From an uncultured Bacteroidota bacterium (GTDB lineage: Bacteria > Bacteroidota > Rhodothermia > Rhodothermales > UBA10348): a stretch of DNA of 9,348 nucleotides. The notes below the pieces were generated by a model that was not told where the DNA came from, searched no databases, and saw only the letters and a program-made list of their open reading frames with translations. Position numbers and translations under genes: made by a program. Of this stretch, positions 1 to 5,410 are shown piece by piece. The DNA is taken from positions 1 through 9,348 of the forward strand of contig CALBJU010000395.1 of the NCBI GenBank assembly GCA_937893205.1, read 5' to 3'. Within the stretch, counting starts at the first letter, position 1; each line of letters begins with the position of its first letter.

Positions 1-1001
1 TTCTCGTTTTTGCTTTTCAGCCAGCTAAGCCGGTGCAGGCTCAGGATCTCGCTTCATCTGTTGAATCTGAGATAGACATGGCCGAGTGGCAGGTGCCCTG
101 GGCCTCGACGCGCCCCAGGGATCCATTTGTGGCCCCCGACGGCACGGTCTTCTTCTGCGGCCAGGCGGGCGGATATATCGGCTCGCTGAATCCCGTCACG
201 GGTGAGATGAAGCAGTATGACATCGGGGAGGGCGCTGGTCCGCACAACCTGATCGTGGCAGAAGACGGCATGGTGTGGTACGCAGGCAATCGCCGAGGTC
301 ATATCGGGAGATTGGATCCCGATACTGGAGAGGTCACTCAATTCCCTATGCCTACTGCGGCGGCGCGCGATCCCCACACGATGGTGTGGCTGCCCGACGG
401 CAACATCGCCTTCACGCTGCAGCAGTCCAATATGGTGGGACACCTGAACGTCACTACGGGCGAAGTGCGTCTGGCGAGCGCGGAGAATGGTCGCTCGCGC
501 CCTTACGGCATCAAGGTCGGGCCCGATGGCGAGGTCTGGGTTGTGCTCTTCGGTACCAACCGGTTTGCCCATTTTGATGTCGCCAATGCGGTTCTGCATG
601 AGATGGAATTGCCCGACGAAGCCTCGCGGCCGCGGCGCATGGAAATCACATCCGATGGCCGTATCTGGTTTGGAGACTACCGCCGGGGATACCTGATCGT
701 GTTCGATCCCAGCGACGCATCGTTCAACGAGTTTGAGCTTCCATCAGGAGAGGGCGCACGCGTCTATGGCATGGCCACCGACAACACCGACACGATCTGG
801 CTGGTCGAAACCGGTGTTCGTCCAAACAACCTCGTCGCCTTTGACACCAGGACCGAGACCTTCGTCAAGAGCGCGACCATCCCAAGCGGAGGCAGCACGA
901 TTCGTCACATGTACTATCACGAATCGGATGACATGATCTGGTTTGGCACCGATTCGAATTACATCGGACGCATCCTGGTGGGCGATCGGGTCGGCTCGTA
1001 G
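1..1001 (+). CDS. Vgb-like (streptogramin lyase family) exported beta-propeller protein, 5' partial
   Basis: This is the C-terminal part of a secreted or periplasmic propeller of the virginiamycin B lyase (Vgb)/NHL-SMP30-like superfamily. A GTG at 33 could serve as a start, but the frame is open to the window edge. It reads LVFAFQPAKPVQA followed by QDLA, the end of a signal peptide with probable cleavage after base 41, so the true start lies upstream. About seven repeats of 40-45 residues follow, each with a 'P-x-x-[IM]-x-x-x-x-D-G-x-[IV]-W' strand and a 'G-x-[IL]-x-x-[LF]-[DN]-P-x-T-G-E' turn (for example GYIGSLNPVTGEM and GHIGRLDPDTGEV). That is the Vgb blade pattern. Known Vgb linearises streptogramin B antibiotics, but most chromosomal relatives have no proven substrate. 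The usual W-F-T-E blade signature is replaced here by WFCG, WYAG, WVVL, WFGD, WLVE and WFGT. I therefore call only the fold and family, not resistance. The protein ends at TAG 999-1001 with no C-terminal anchor. Confidence 0.8.
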   Translation, partial: LVFAFQPAKPVQAQDLASSVESEIDMAEWQVPWASTRPRDPFVAPDGTVFFCGQAGGYIGSLNPVTGEMKQYDIGEGAGPHNLIVAEDGMVWYAGNRRGHIGRLDPDTGEVTQFPMPTAAARDPHTMVWLPDGNIAFTLQQSNMVGHLNVTTGEVRLASAENGRSRPYGIKVGPDGEVWVVLFGTNRFAHFDVANAVLHEMELPDEASRPRRMEITSDGRIWFGDYRRGYLIVFDPSDASFNEFELPSGEGARVYGMATDNTDTIWLVETGVRPNNLVAFDTRTETFVKSATIPSGGSTIRHMYYHESDDMIWFGTDSNYIGRILVGDRVGS

Positions 1002-1181
1002 GTCAGAACGGCTTGGTGATGCGGCTGACGCGTACACTCTTACGGCCGAGTTACGCCCACCCCATTCGAGGGTCTTCAGGGCGTGAACGCATCTTTTCTA
1101 ATCGATTAGGAGGAACTTGGTTAGAATATGTAAAGTTACAGCATTAATAGTCAATACCAATTTTAATGTTATAGCATTACG
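1002..1181. other. Intergenic region upstream of the HTH/Fic pair
   Basis: This gap of 180 bases holds no gene. The first ~90 bases are GC-rich like the flanking CDS and show no clear intrinsic terminator for the Vgb-like gene. From about 1091 the composition switches abruptly to AT-rich. There is a perfect 12-bp palindrome, CTAATCGATTAG, at 1098-1109, and the paired operator-like sites described separately at 1131-1179. An AGGAGGA string at 1108-1114 sits too far from the HTH gene start (1182) to serve it. Confidence 0.6.
1131..1179 (+). promoter_or_regulatory. Two 16-bp operator-like repeats before the HTH/Fic operon
   Basis: TAAAGTTACAGCATTA (1131-1146) and TAATGTTATAGCATTA (1164-1179) match at 14 of 16 positions and are 33 bp apart, about three helical turns. 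The second is itself a near-perfect inverted repeat, with TAATG at one end, CATTA at the other and a symmetric TATA core. This is the expected shape of a site for a dimeric Xre-type repressor. It ends only two bases before the ATG at 1182, leaving no room for a Shine-Dalgarno sequence, so the mRNA may be nearly leaderless. Autoregulation by the downstream HTH protein is inferred. Confidence 0.6.
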
Positions 1182-1655
1182 ATGGATACTCAAAGGCTGC
1201 AAATAGAGCAACTGGAGCATAAACTGGAGAAATTCCACCTCGCGGCCGATTCTGTGGCTCCACCACAGGGTTGGGTCCGATTCATTCGCCAGTCCATTGG
1301 CATGTCGCTGCGACAGTTGGGAAACCGGCTAGGGATGTCGCCGCAAGCGGTTCGCGATCTGGAGATGCGGGAAGCCGAGGGAAAGGTCACCCTGACTGCG
1401 CTTGGTAATGCTGCTCGTTCGCTCGATATGAAGCTCGTCTATGCCATCATTCCCGCCGGGTGCACGGTTTCAGATCTGATACGCCTTCAGGCGCAGCGCC
1501 TCGCAACAGAAGCCATCCGTCGCACGTCCGTCTCGATGTCGCTGGAAGATCAGGCGATCGGTAGGGCAGAGGTACTCCACGAAATCGAGGAACTCACGGA
1601 CGAACTCGTTCGCCATCGATCTCGATCGTTCTGGGATCAGCCTTCTTCGATATGA
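1182..1655 (+). CDS. Mobile mystery protein A: Xre-type HTH protein, probable antitoxin/regulator of the Fic partner
   Basis: This 157-aa cytoplasmic DNA-binding protein matches my recollection of the 'mobile mystery protein A' family, which is nearly always encoded just before a Fic-domain 'mobile mystery protein B'. Residues 1-28 are a charged, probably helical leader. Residues 30-62 contain the family hallmark GWVRFIRQSIGMSLRQLGNR followed by LGMSPQAVRDLE, in which the HTH recognition helix is around SPQAVRDLE. The REAEGKVTLTALGNAA stretch continues the HTH domain, and L85-P91 (LVYAIIP) is a conserved strand. The C-terminus (about 120-157) is a charged helix that could contact the partner. 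The ATG at 1182 is preferred because the next Met (residue 41) lies inside the HTH domain; it has no Shine-Dalgarno. The stop overlaps the Fic gene start (ATGA, 1652-1655), so the two are translationally coupled. I see no canonical (S/T)xxxE(G/N) Fic-inhibition motif. Antitoxin function is inferred from gene order and the operator-like repeats. Confidence 0.87.
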   Translation: MDTQRLQIEQLEHKLEKFHLAADSVAPPQGWVRFIRQSIGMSLRQLGNRLGMSPQAVRDLEMREAEGKVTLTALGNAARSLDMKLVYAIIPAGCTVSDLIRLQAQRLATEAIRRTSVSMSLEDQAIGRAEVLHEIEELTDELVRHRSRSFWDQPSSI

Positions 1656-2227
1656 CCCATCTGGCGCCGCTCGAGGAAGACGAACGGACGGGACTACTCA
1701 TCCCGACGATTCTGACTCGGCATGACCTGGATCACTTCGAGCAGGCCAACATGGTCGACGCCCGGCTGTGGTATCAGCGCAATCATCCTTCATCTTCCTG
1801 GCTGTTGTCGGGCCGTGGTGTGCGGGGCGTGCATCAGCGCATGTTCGGAGAAGTGTGGGATTGGGCCGGGACCTTCCGATTGTCCGAGAAGAATCTAGGT
1901 GTGGATCCGGTGCGCATCGCCACGGACCTGGAGATCTTGCTGGGTGACGTTCACCACTGGCTGGACAACGAAACGTTTTCGCCCGACGAAATAGCCGTCC
2001 GTTTCAAACACCGACTCGTAAGTATTCACTGCTTTGCGAATGGCAACGGGCGGCACGCCCGATTGATGGCTGACCTGCTTGTTCACTTTACGCTAGTGCA
2101 GCCCATGTTCAGTTGGGGAGGAGATGTGTCAGGCGCTGCTCCCCATTCTCGGAAACGCTACATCGATGCGCTTCAATGCGCGGATCGCGGAGACATCAGC
2201 TCTCTTCTCGAATTTGCCAGATCATGA
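1652..2227 (+). CDS. Mobile mystery protein B: Fic/DOC-family protein
   Basis: This 191-aa Fic-fold protein is the partner of the preceding HTH protein. The N-terminal part has the segment L-L-I-P-T-I-L-T-R-H-D-L followed by the element HFEQANM (28-34). The conserved Fic-core approach 'HQRMFGEVWDWAGTFR' is at 61-76. The active-site loop is H126-C-F-A-N-G-N-G-R134 with a second basic RHAR to 137. Fic enzymes transfer a nucleotide (usually AMP) or phosphate to a target hydroxyl. His126 would be the catalytic base, and the GNGR segment the anion hole. The position normally occupied by Asp/Glu that coordinates magnesium is Asn130. As I recall, Asn here is typical of this subfamily, so the activity may differ from classical AMPylation. 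The gene overlaps its partner by four bases and has no Shine-Dalgarno of its own. A toxin or host-target-modifying role is inferred, and no neighbour identifies the target. Confidence 0.88.
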   Translation: MTHLAPLEEDERTGLLIPTILTRHDLDHFEQANMVDARLWYQRNHPSSSWLLSGRGVRGVHQRMFGEVWDWAGTFRLSEKNLGVDPVRIATDLEILLGDVHHWLDNETFSPDEIAVRFKHRLVSIHCFANGNGRHARLMADLLVHFTLVQPMFSWGGDVSGAAPHSRKRYIDALQCADRGDISSLLEFARS

Positions 2228-2302
2228 ACCCGTGAACGAGCTGCGAAACGCAATACTACCGCTCTCGGCCGGCCTGTCGCTTGTTTACTGGATAACATCG
2301 GG

Positions 2303-2342
2303 CTTGCAAAATGTATAATCCTTCACTTGCAAAATGTATAAT
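2303..2342. repeat. Pair of perfect 17-bp direct repeats between convergent operons
   Basis: CTTGCAAAATGTATAAT occurs at 2303-2319 and again at 2326-2342, separated by the six bases CCTTCA (period 23 bp, about two helical turns). Each copy ends in TATAAT. They lie 75 bases after the Fic gene and 54 bases beyond the stop of the small HTH gene, which is transcribed toward them. No gene begins next to them on either strand, so they are not an obvious promoter for anything in the window. They could be an orphan operator, a recombination scar or a protein-binding site. Confidence 0.75.
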
Positions 2343-2396
2343 AGAATCTTAGCAATATGAATATCGGTGCCCTAGGTCCGTGATCGTGTTATGCAA

Positions 2397-2633
2397 TCAC
2401 GATTTGTCAACCCGGTCTGCCGGAAGCTGAAACAACTCTTCGACCGTGCACTCAAGGACGGCGGCCATGCGAAGGGCCAGCTCGGTTGAAGGCACGAAGT
2501 GTCCCTTCTCAATGCTGTTGACACTCTTGCGCGTGACCCCGACCCGCAGGGCGAGCTCGCCCTGCGTCAAGTCGTGAATGGCCCGGAAGACCTTGATCTT
2601 GTTTTCTAGCCGATGTGCAGCATGATCTTTCAT
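2397..2633 (-). CDS. Small Xre-family HTH transcriptional regulator (YozG-like)
   Basis: This 78-aa protein is essentially a single Cro/CI-type HTH domain. The segment RLENKIKVFRAIHDLTQGEL forms helices 1-2, followed by ALRVGVTRKSVNSIEKG (recognition helix about T34-E42). The tail PSTELALRMAAVLECTVEEL is the classic end of the domain. It resembles the compact YozG-type regulators encoded beside small membrane proteins. The ATG at 2633 overlaps the stop of the upstream membrane-protein gene as ATGA (2630-2633), so the two are co-transcribed and coupled, with the regulator second. No Shine-Dalgarno is visible. By analogy with such pairs it probably represses its own operon, whose promoter region (3125-3205) contains several repeats. 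The operator is not proven. Confidence 0.87.
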   Translation of the reverse strand: MKDHAAHRLENKIKVFRAIHDLTQGELALRVGVTRKSVNSIEKGHFVPSTELALRMAAVLECTVEELFQLPADRVDKS

Positions 2634-3124
2634 CGGCTCGAGAGGAACTGAAAGCGAAGGACGGCGCCGGTGATTCCCGCTGCGATGGTCGCCGGTGCGA
2701 TTACGGGAACCGACATCAGCTGGGATTCGAGATGACCGAATACCAGATCAAGCACAATCAGCAGCACCTGGAAGGCCATCATCGCGGTGAAACCGAAGGC
2801 AAACGATTGAGAGCGAATGTGGATGATGCGTTCGTCGTGCGCAGCGTGTTCTATGAATGCTCGACCCTCGGGCGTGCCCTTCAGCCTCCTGTTCAGATAC
2901 GCGCCGAGTAGGAAGAGGGCCCAACCAATGAATGAAACGGTGGATGCGGCGACGATAACCCATCCGTGAAAGTGGGTTGCAATCAGAACATGTTGGGCGA
3001 CGAGCATCAAGATTCCGAGTACGGCTCCGAAGGCGATGAGGCGCTGATTGCGCTCGGAAAGGAGTTCAACGTCGTTGGATTCGGTGTTCTCCGGGGGTGT
3101 GGGTGTTTGTTGGGCGTCAGTCAT
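2630..3124 (-). CDS. Four-helix membrane protein encoded with an HTH regulator (DUF2178-like)
   Basis: This 164-aa inner-membrane protein has a polar, Pro/Glu-rich N-terminus (1-28) and four predicted transmembrane helices at about 29-50, 55-77, 107-130 and 138-158. Between helices 2 and 3 is a cytoplasmic-type loop with 'GTPEGRAF' and D97-E-R-I-I-H-I-R104. A DERxxxIRxxS/A motif just before a helix is characteristic, to my knowledge, of DUF2178-like proteins commonly paired with a small Xre regulator. The function of these proteins is unknown. I use the ATG at 3124 rather than the in-frame TTG at 3133: it begins MTDAQQ and has a possible weak AGGA nine bases upstream, the only hint of a ribosome site in the window. 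The stop overlaps the HTH gene by four bases. It could be a sensor for the regulator or the regulated effector, and the sequence does not decide between these. Confidence 0.8.
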   Translation of the reverse strand: MTDAQQTPTPPENTESNDVELLSERNQRLIAFGAVLGILMLVAQHVLIATHFHGWVIVAASTVSFIGWALFLLGAYLNRRLKGTPEGRAFIEHAAHDERIIHIRSQSFAFGFTAMMAFQVLLIVLDLVFGHLESQLMSVPVIAPATIAAGITGAVLRFQFLSSR

Positions 3125-3205
3125 GATGAGCAATCCTAGTTAGAAGTATCATTGCTAGAAGTATTGGTTACATAATGTAACACAAACTACTCATTATGAG
3201 AAATA
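3125..3205 (-). promoter_or_regulatory. AT-rich promoter region with repeats, upstream of the membrane-protein/HTH operon
   Basis: The 80 bases before the ATG at 3124 are strongly AT-rich and hold several short symmetric elements. TAGAAGTAT is repeated directly at 3141-3149 and 3156-3164 (15-bp period). TTACATAATGTAA at 3168-3180 is a perfect inverted repeat around one base, and CTCATTATGAG at 3190-3200 is another. This clustering suits a promoter controlled by a dimeric HTH repressor, most simply the product of the second gene of the operon. I cannot assign -35 and -10 boxes with confidence. Confidence 0.5.
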
Positions 3206-3493
3206 AAAGTTGCATTTTGTGAGAGCATATCTCTCGTCGCTGGTCTGGGCATTCAGTTCGGCCACCGTGAGCAGAGAACAAACCGTCCGTATGGACCGCT
3301 CGCTCATGAGTTCGAATCAGTGACGAAGGGGCGCTGTATGGCTGAACTTTAATCTTCTTCGTCTTCAGTCAGCATATCAATCACGGGCGTCATCCTGATA
3401 ACCACTGCAACCGTGGGTTATCAGTCAGTCCGGGCGGCGCTCGCCAATCCTGCCGACTCGCTGCGCAGCGAATAAGGAAGCGTTCGAGCGGAT
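3206..3493. other. Non-coding gap between the membrane/HTH operon promoter and the malic enzyme gene
   Basis: No convincing gene is visible here: the short open stretches lack sensible starts and known motifs. The part next to the malic enzyme stop holds two secondary-structure elements: a perfect 14-bp palindrome TCGCTGCGCAGCGA (3458-3471), and the longer hairpin at 3395-3424 listed separately. The remainder (about 3206-3390) shows nothing I can name. Confidence 0.6.
3395..3424 (-). terminator. Hairpin downstream of the malic enzyme gene, possible terminator
   Basis: CTGATAACC at 3395-3403 is perfectly complementary to GGTTATCAG at 3416-3424. Allowing one bulged G, the pairing extends through CCAC/GTGG to an 11-bp stem with a seven-base loop. 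It lies 69 bases after the malic enzyme stop on the minus strand. No T-run follows the stem in either direction, so it is not a textbook intrinsic terminator. It may act as a 3'-end stabiliser or a rho-assisted terminator. Confidence 0.4.
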
Positions 3494-5014
3494 TCAGTAC
3501 GTCGGATCGTACATCATTTTTTCGAGGGTTCCGCGGATATCGCCGTGGATGGGAGAGCGCGCAAGGCCCGCACTCTGGGCGTTTTCGACGACGGCCACGG
3601 CAATGGCCAGCGAGATCTCTCGAATCCGGGTCAGAGCAGGGTAGAGAGAGCCTGCGGCCAGGTCTTCTTCGCTGACCATGTCGGCAAGCGTATGGGCTGC
3701 CACCAAAAACATCTCTTCGGTGATGCGGCTGGCCCTGCAAGCTATAGCCGCCAGACCCACCCCTGGGAAGACGTACACGTTGTTTCCCTGGCCCGGGCGG
3801 AACGTCCGATCGCCCAACGTCACGGGTGCAAATGGGCTTCCGCTGGCGAAGATCACGCGGCCGTCGCTCCATTCGTAGGCCTGCTGGGGGGTACACTCGG
3901 CGCGTGAGGTTGGATTGGAGAGGGCAAAGATCGTCGGACGCTCGTTGATTTCTGACATGAGCTCGATCACCTCCTGGGTGAACGTCTCGGGTCGCCCCGT
4001 CGCCCCGATCAAAACGTGTGGCTTAATGGAACGTATCGCGCCCAGAAAGTCGCTCTCTGGATGTTGGTGGGCGTAGGGAAGGTTGTGGTCCTTCAGATTG
4101 GCCCGCCCCTTTACCACGAGTCCCTTCGAATCCACGAACCATATGTGCTCTCTGGCCGCCTGCTCGGAATGCCCGGCCGCCATACAGGCTTCGACCATGA
4201 GATCGGCGATACCGGTGGCCGCGGACCCGGCTCCGAGAAACATGAACCTGAGATCTTTGAATTTCAGTTTCGAAATGCGTGTCGACGCAATCACGCCGGC
4301 CAGCGCGACCGAGGCTGTGCCCTGTATATCATCATTGAAACAGAGCACCCGATCCCGATACCGGTTGAGCAGGCCGAAAGCATTCGGCGTCAGGAAGTCT
4401 TCAAACTGAATGAGGGCCTCTGGAAACACTTCCTGCGTGGCGGTTACAAATTCTTCGACGAAATCATCGTACTCGTTCCCCGTGAGCCGAGGGGCCTTGG
4501 TTCCGATGTAGAGCGGATCGCGCAGCAGTTCCTCATTTTTCGTCCCAACATCCAGCATCACCGGCAGGCATTGATGCGGGTGCACACCCGCGCAGGCCGT
4601 GTAGAGGGATAATTTGCCCACCGATATTCCCATTCCATTGGCCCCGAGGTCGCCGAGCCCGAGGATGCGTTCGCCATCGGTCACGACGATGACCTTAATG
4701 TCCTTTTCTGGCCAGTTACGCATCGTGTCGCGCATATTTCCGCGATCCTGGCGCGTCAGAAACAGGCCGCGGGTCTGCCGGAAGATGTGAGCGTACTCCT
4801 GGCAGGCCTGCCCGACGGTGGGCGTATAGATGAGGGGCAGCGTCTCTTCGATGTTGTCGAGAATCGTCCGAAAGAACAGACGCTCGTTTCGCCCGAGGAG
4901 AGCCATGAGGAAAATGTATCGCTCGATGTCGAACTCCTTTCGCCTCAGATTCCCCATCACGCGCTGCTTCTGGATCTCCTGCGTGCTGATATTCGCGGGG
5001 AGCAGTCCTTGCAA
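3494..5014 (-). CDS. maeA: Large-type malic enzyme (malate dehydrogenase, decarboxylating), main reading frame after a 5' frameshift
   Basis: Malic enzyme converts L-malate plus NAD(P)+ to pyruvate, CO2 and NAD(P)H in the cytoplasm, linking the TCA cycle to pyruvate. This frame gives 506 residues from a TTG at 5014. Restoring the N-terminus from the other frame gives 539, a normal length for the family. In 506-residue numbering, LPLIYTPTVG has the catalytic Tyr63. R116 (GERILGLGD) should bind malate. K134 in GMGISVGKL is the general base. Metal ligands are E205, D206 (IQFEDF) and D229 (CFNDDIQGT). FLGAGSAATG is the dinucleotide fold, and FALSNPTSRAE and PGQGNNVYVFPG are late family motifs. 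All key residues are intact. Cofactor choice is uncertain: VDSKGLVVKGR resembles cytosolic NADP enzymes but the later Lys of those enzymes is absent. The symbol follows the E. coli family member. The gene is broken near its 5' end by an 8-bp duplication, so expression would need the TTG, reinitiation at the ATG at 4957, or a corrected read. Confidence 0.9.
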   Translation of the reverse strand: MQGLLPANISTQEIQKQRVMGNLRRKEFDIERYIFLMALLGRNERLFFRTILDNIEETLPLIYTPTVGQACQEYAHIFRQTRGLFLTRQDRGNMRDTMRNWPEKDIKVIVVTDGERILGLGDLGANGMGISVGKLSLYTACAGVHPHQCLPVMLDVGTKNEELLRDPLYIGTKAPRLTGNEYDDFVEEFVTATQEVFPEALIQFEDFLTPNAFGLLNRYRDRVLCFNDDIQGTASVALAGVIASTRISKLKFKDLRFMFLGAGSAATGIADLMVEACMAAGHSEQAAREHIWFVDSKGLVVKGRANLKDHNLPYAHQHPESDFLGAIRSIKPHVLIGATGRPETFTQEVIELMSEINERPTIFALSNPTSRAECTPQQAYEWSDGRVIFASGSPFAPVTLGDRTFRPGQGNNVYVFPGVGLAAIACRASRITEEMFLVAAHTLADMVSEEDLAAGSLYPALTRIREISLAIAVAVVENAQSAGLARSPIHGDIRGTLEKMMYDPTY

Positions 5015-5121
5015 GTGGTACTTTGTCCGCTCCTCCGCTCCTCCGCTGTGAACGCCGTGGACTTGTTCAGGGCGGCATTACCGAGTAATGCTGTGCCGGT
5101 CGGATGGTCGGATTTATGCAT
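4957..5121 (-). pseudogene. Frameshifted N-terminal segment of the malic enzyme gene
   Basis: From the ATG at 5121 (minus strand) this frame reads MHKSDHPTGTALLGNAALNK then STAFTAEER. It is unmistakably the malic enzyme N-terminus ('LLGN-P/A-LNKGTAFTEEER' in relatives). After residue 29 the frame leaves the family and ends at TGA 4957-4959 after 54 codons. The other frame carries EERTKYHLQGLLP, the expected continuation. Removing one 8-bp unit from the tract at 5026-5047 joins EER directly to TKYHLQGLLP and gives one 539-residue ORF (5121-3494). This is the natural gene start; upstream the frame meets TGA at 5161-5163. No Shine-Dalgarno is at proper distance (AGGAG lies about 23 bases away). 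The stop overlaps an ATG of the main frame as TGATG. The tract could be a real mutation, a phase-variable switch or an assembly error. Confidence 0.85.
5026..5047. repeat. 8-bp tandem repeat (2.75 copies) causing the malic enzyme frameshift
   Basis: The plus strand has CGCTCCTC at 5028-5035, the same unit at 5036-5043, and CGCT at 5044-5047. With the two matching bases before, period 8 holds over 22 bases. With one unit fewer, the malic enzyme coding frame is continuous and every residue across the junction fits the family. The tract is therefore a one-unit expansion, as expected from replication slippage. Confidence 0.9.
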
Positions 5122-5410
5122 GGAAGAGGCAGGTTCTGAGGGCTCCTGAAAGTTACGTGTTCAGTGTCATTAAACGTAGATCCGTAGAGGAGTAGGGTAG
5201 CCGAGGGACGAGAGCCATCTCATTGGACTCCCTTCAGCCTCAGTAGGGCCGAAACCTGCCTGAGATGGGGTCGACGAAGGAAATGGCCCTTTTCGATGTG
5301 TAGCTCGATCAATACATTGTGGGTCTTGTTTTTGGGGCGTTTCGGACAATGAGGGGCTGCAATGCTTCAAGAATGAGTCAAGACCTCACTTTCACCTACC
5401 CAGAGTTCTG
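5122..5410. other. Divergent intergenic region between the malic enzyme and double-propeller genes
   Basis: The region of 289 bases must hold the promoters of two divergently transcribed genes. A modest imperfect hairpin (CTCAG at 5239-5243 with CTGAG at 5260-5264, plus an inner AGG/CCT) is visible. CAAGACC at 5379-5385 recurs at 7808-7814 upstream of the second paralogue, as does TTCT just before each ATG. I cannot place confident promoter boxes. A 66-codon minus-strand frame here (5170-5370, TTG start) has no recognisable content. Confidence 0.5.

Noticed and set aside
33..35. GTG as the start codon of the Vgb-like gene
   Set aside because: The frame continues to the window edge and reads a hydrophobic signal-peptide end ahead of it. 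The Val lies two residues before the probable cleavage site, so the start is upstream of the window.
2303..2342. 17-bp repeats as a CRISPR array
   Set aside because: There are only two copies with a 6-bp spacer and no cas gene. Repeat and spacer lengths are far outside CRISPR ranges.
3131..3133. TTG as the start codon of the four-helix membrane protein
   Set aside because: An ATG three codons downstream (3124) is a better start and begins a typical polar N-terminus.
3310..3318. GTTCGAATC, which looks like a tRNA T-loop
   Set aside because: The flanking bases do not form a T-stem, and no acceptor or anticodon arm can be built around it, so there is no tRNA or clear tRNA remnant.
3545..3907. 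Plus-strand and other minus-strand frames over the malic enzyme 3' end
   Set aside because: They overlap the conserved FALSNPTSRAE and PGQGNNVYVFPG coding region and have no independent features.
4016..4612. 198-codon plus-strand frame inside the malic enzyme gene
   Set aside because: The opposite strand encodes the conserved catalytic core with intact family motifs, so this frame is a shadow.
5170..5370. 66-codon minus-strand frame (TTG start) upstream of the malic enzyme gene
   Set aside because: It has a Pro/Ser-rich composition, no recognisable motif, a weak start codon and no ribosome site. It is more likely non-coding leader DNA.
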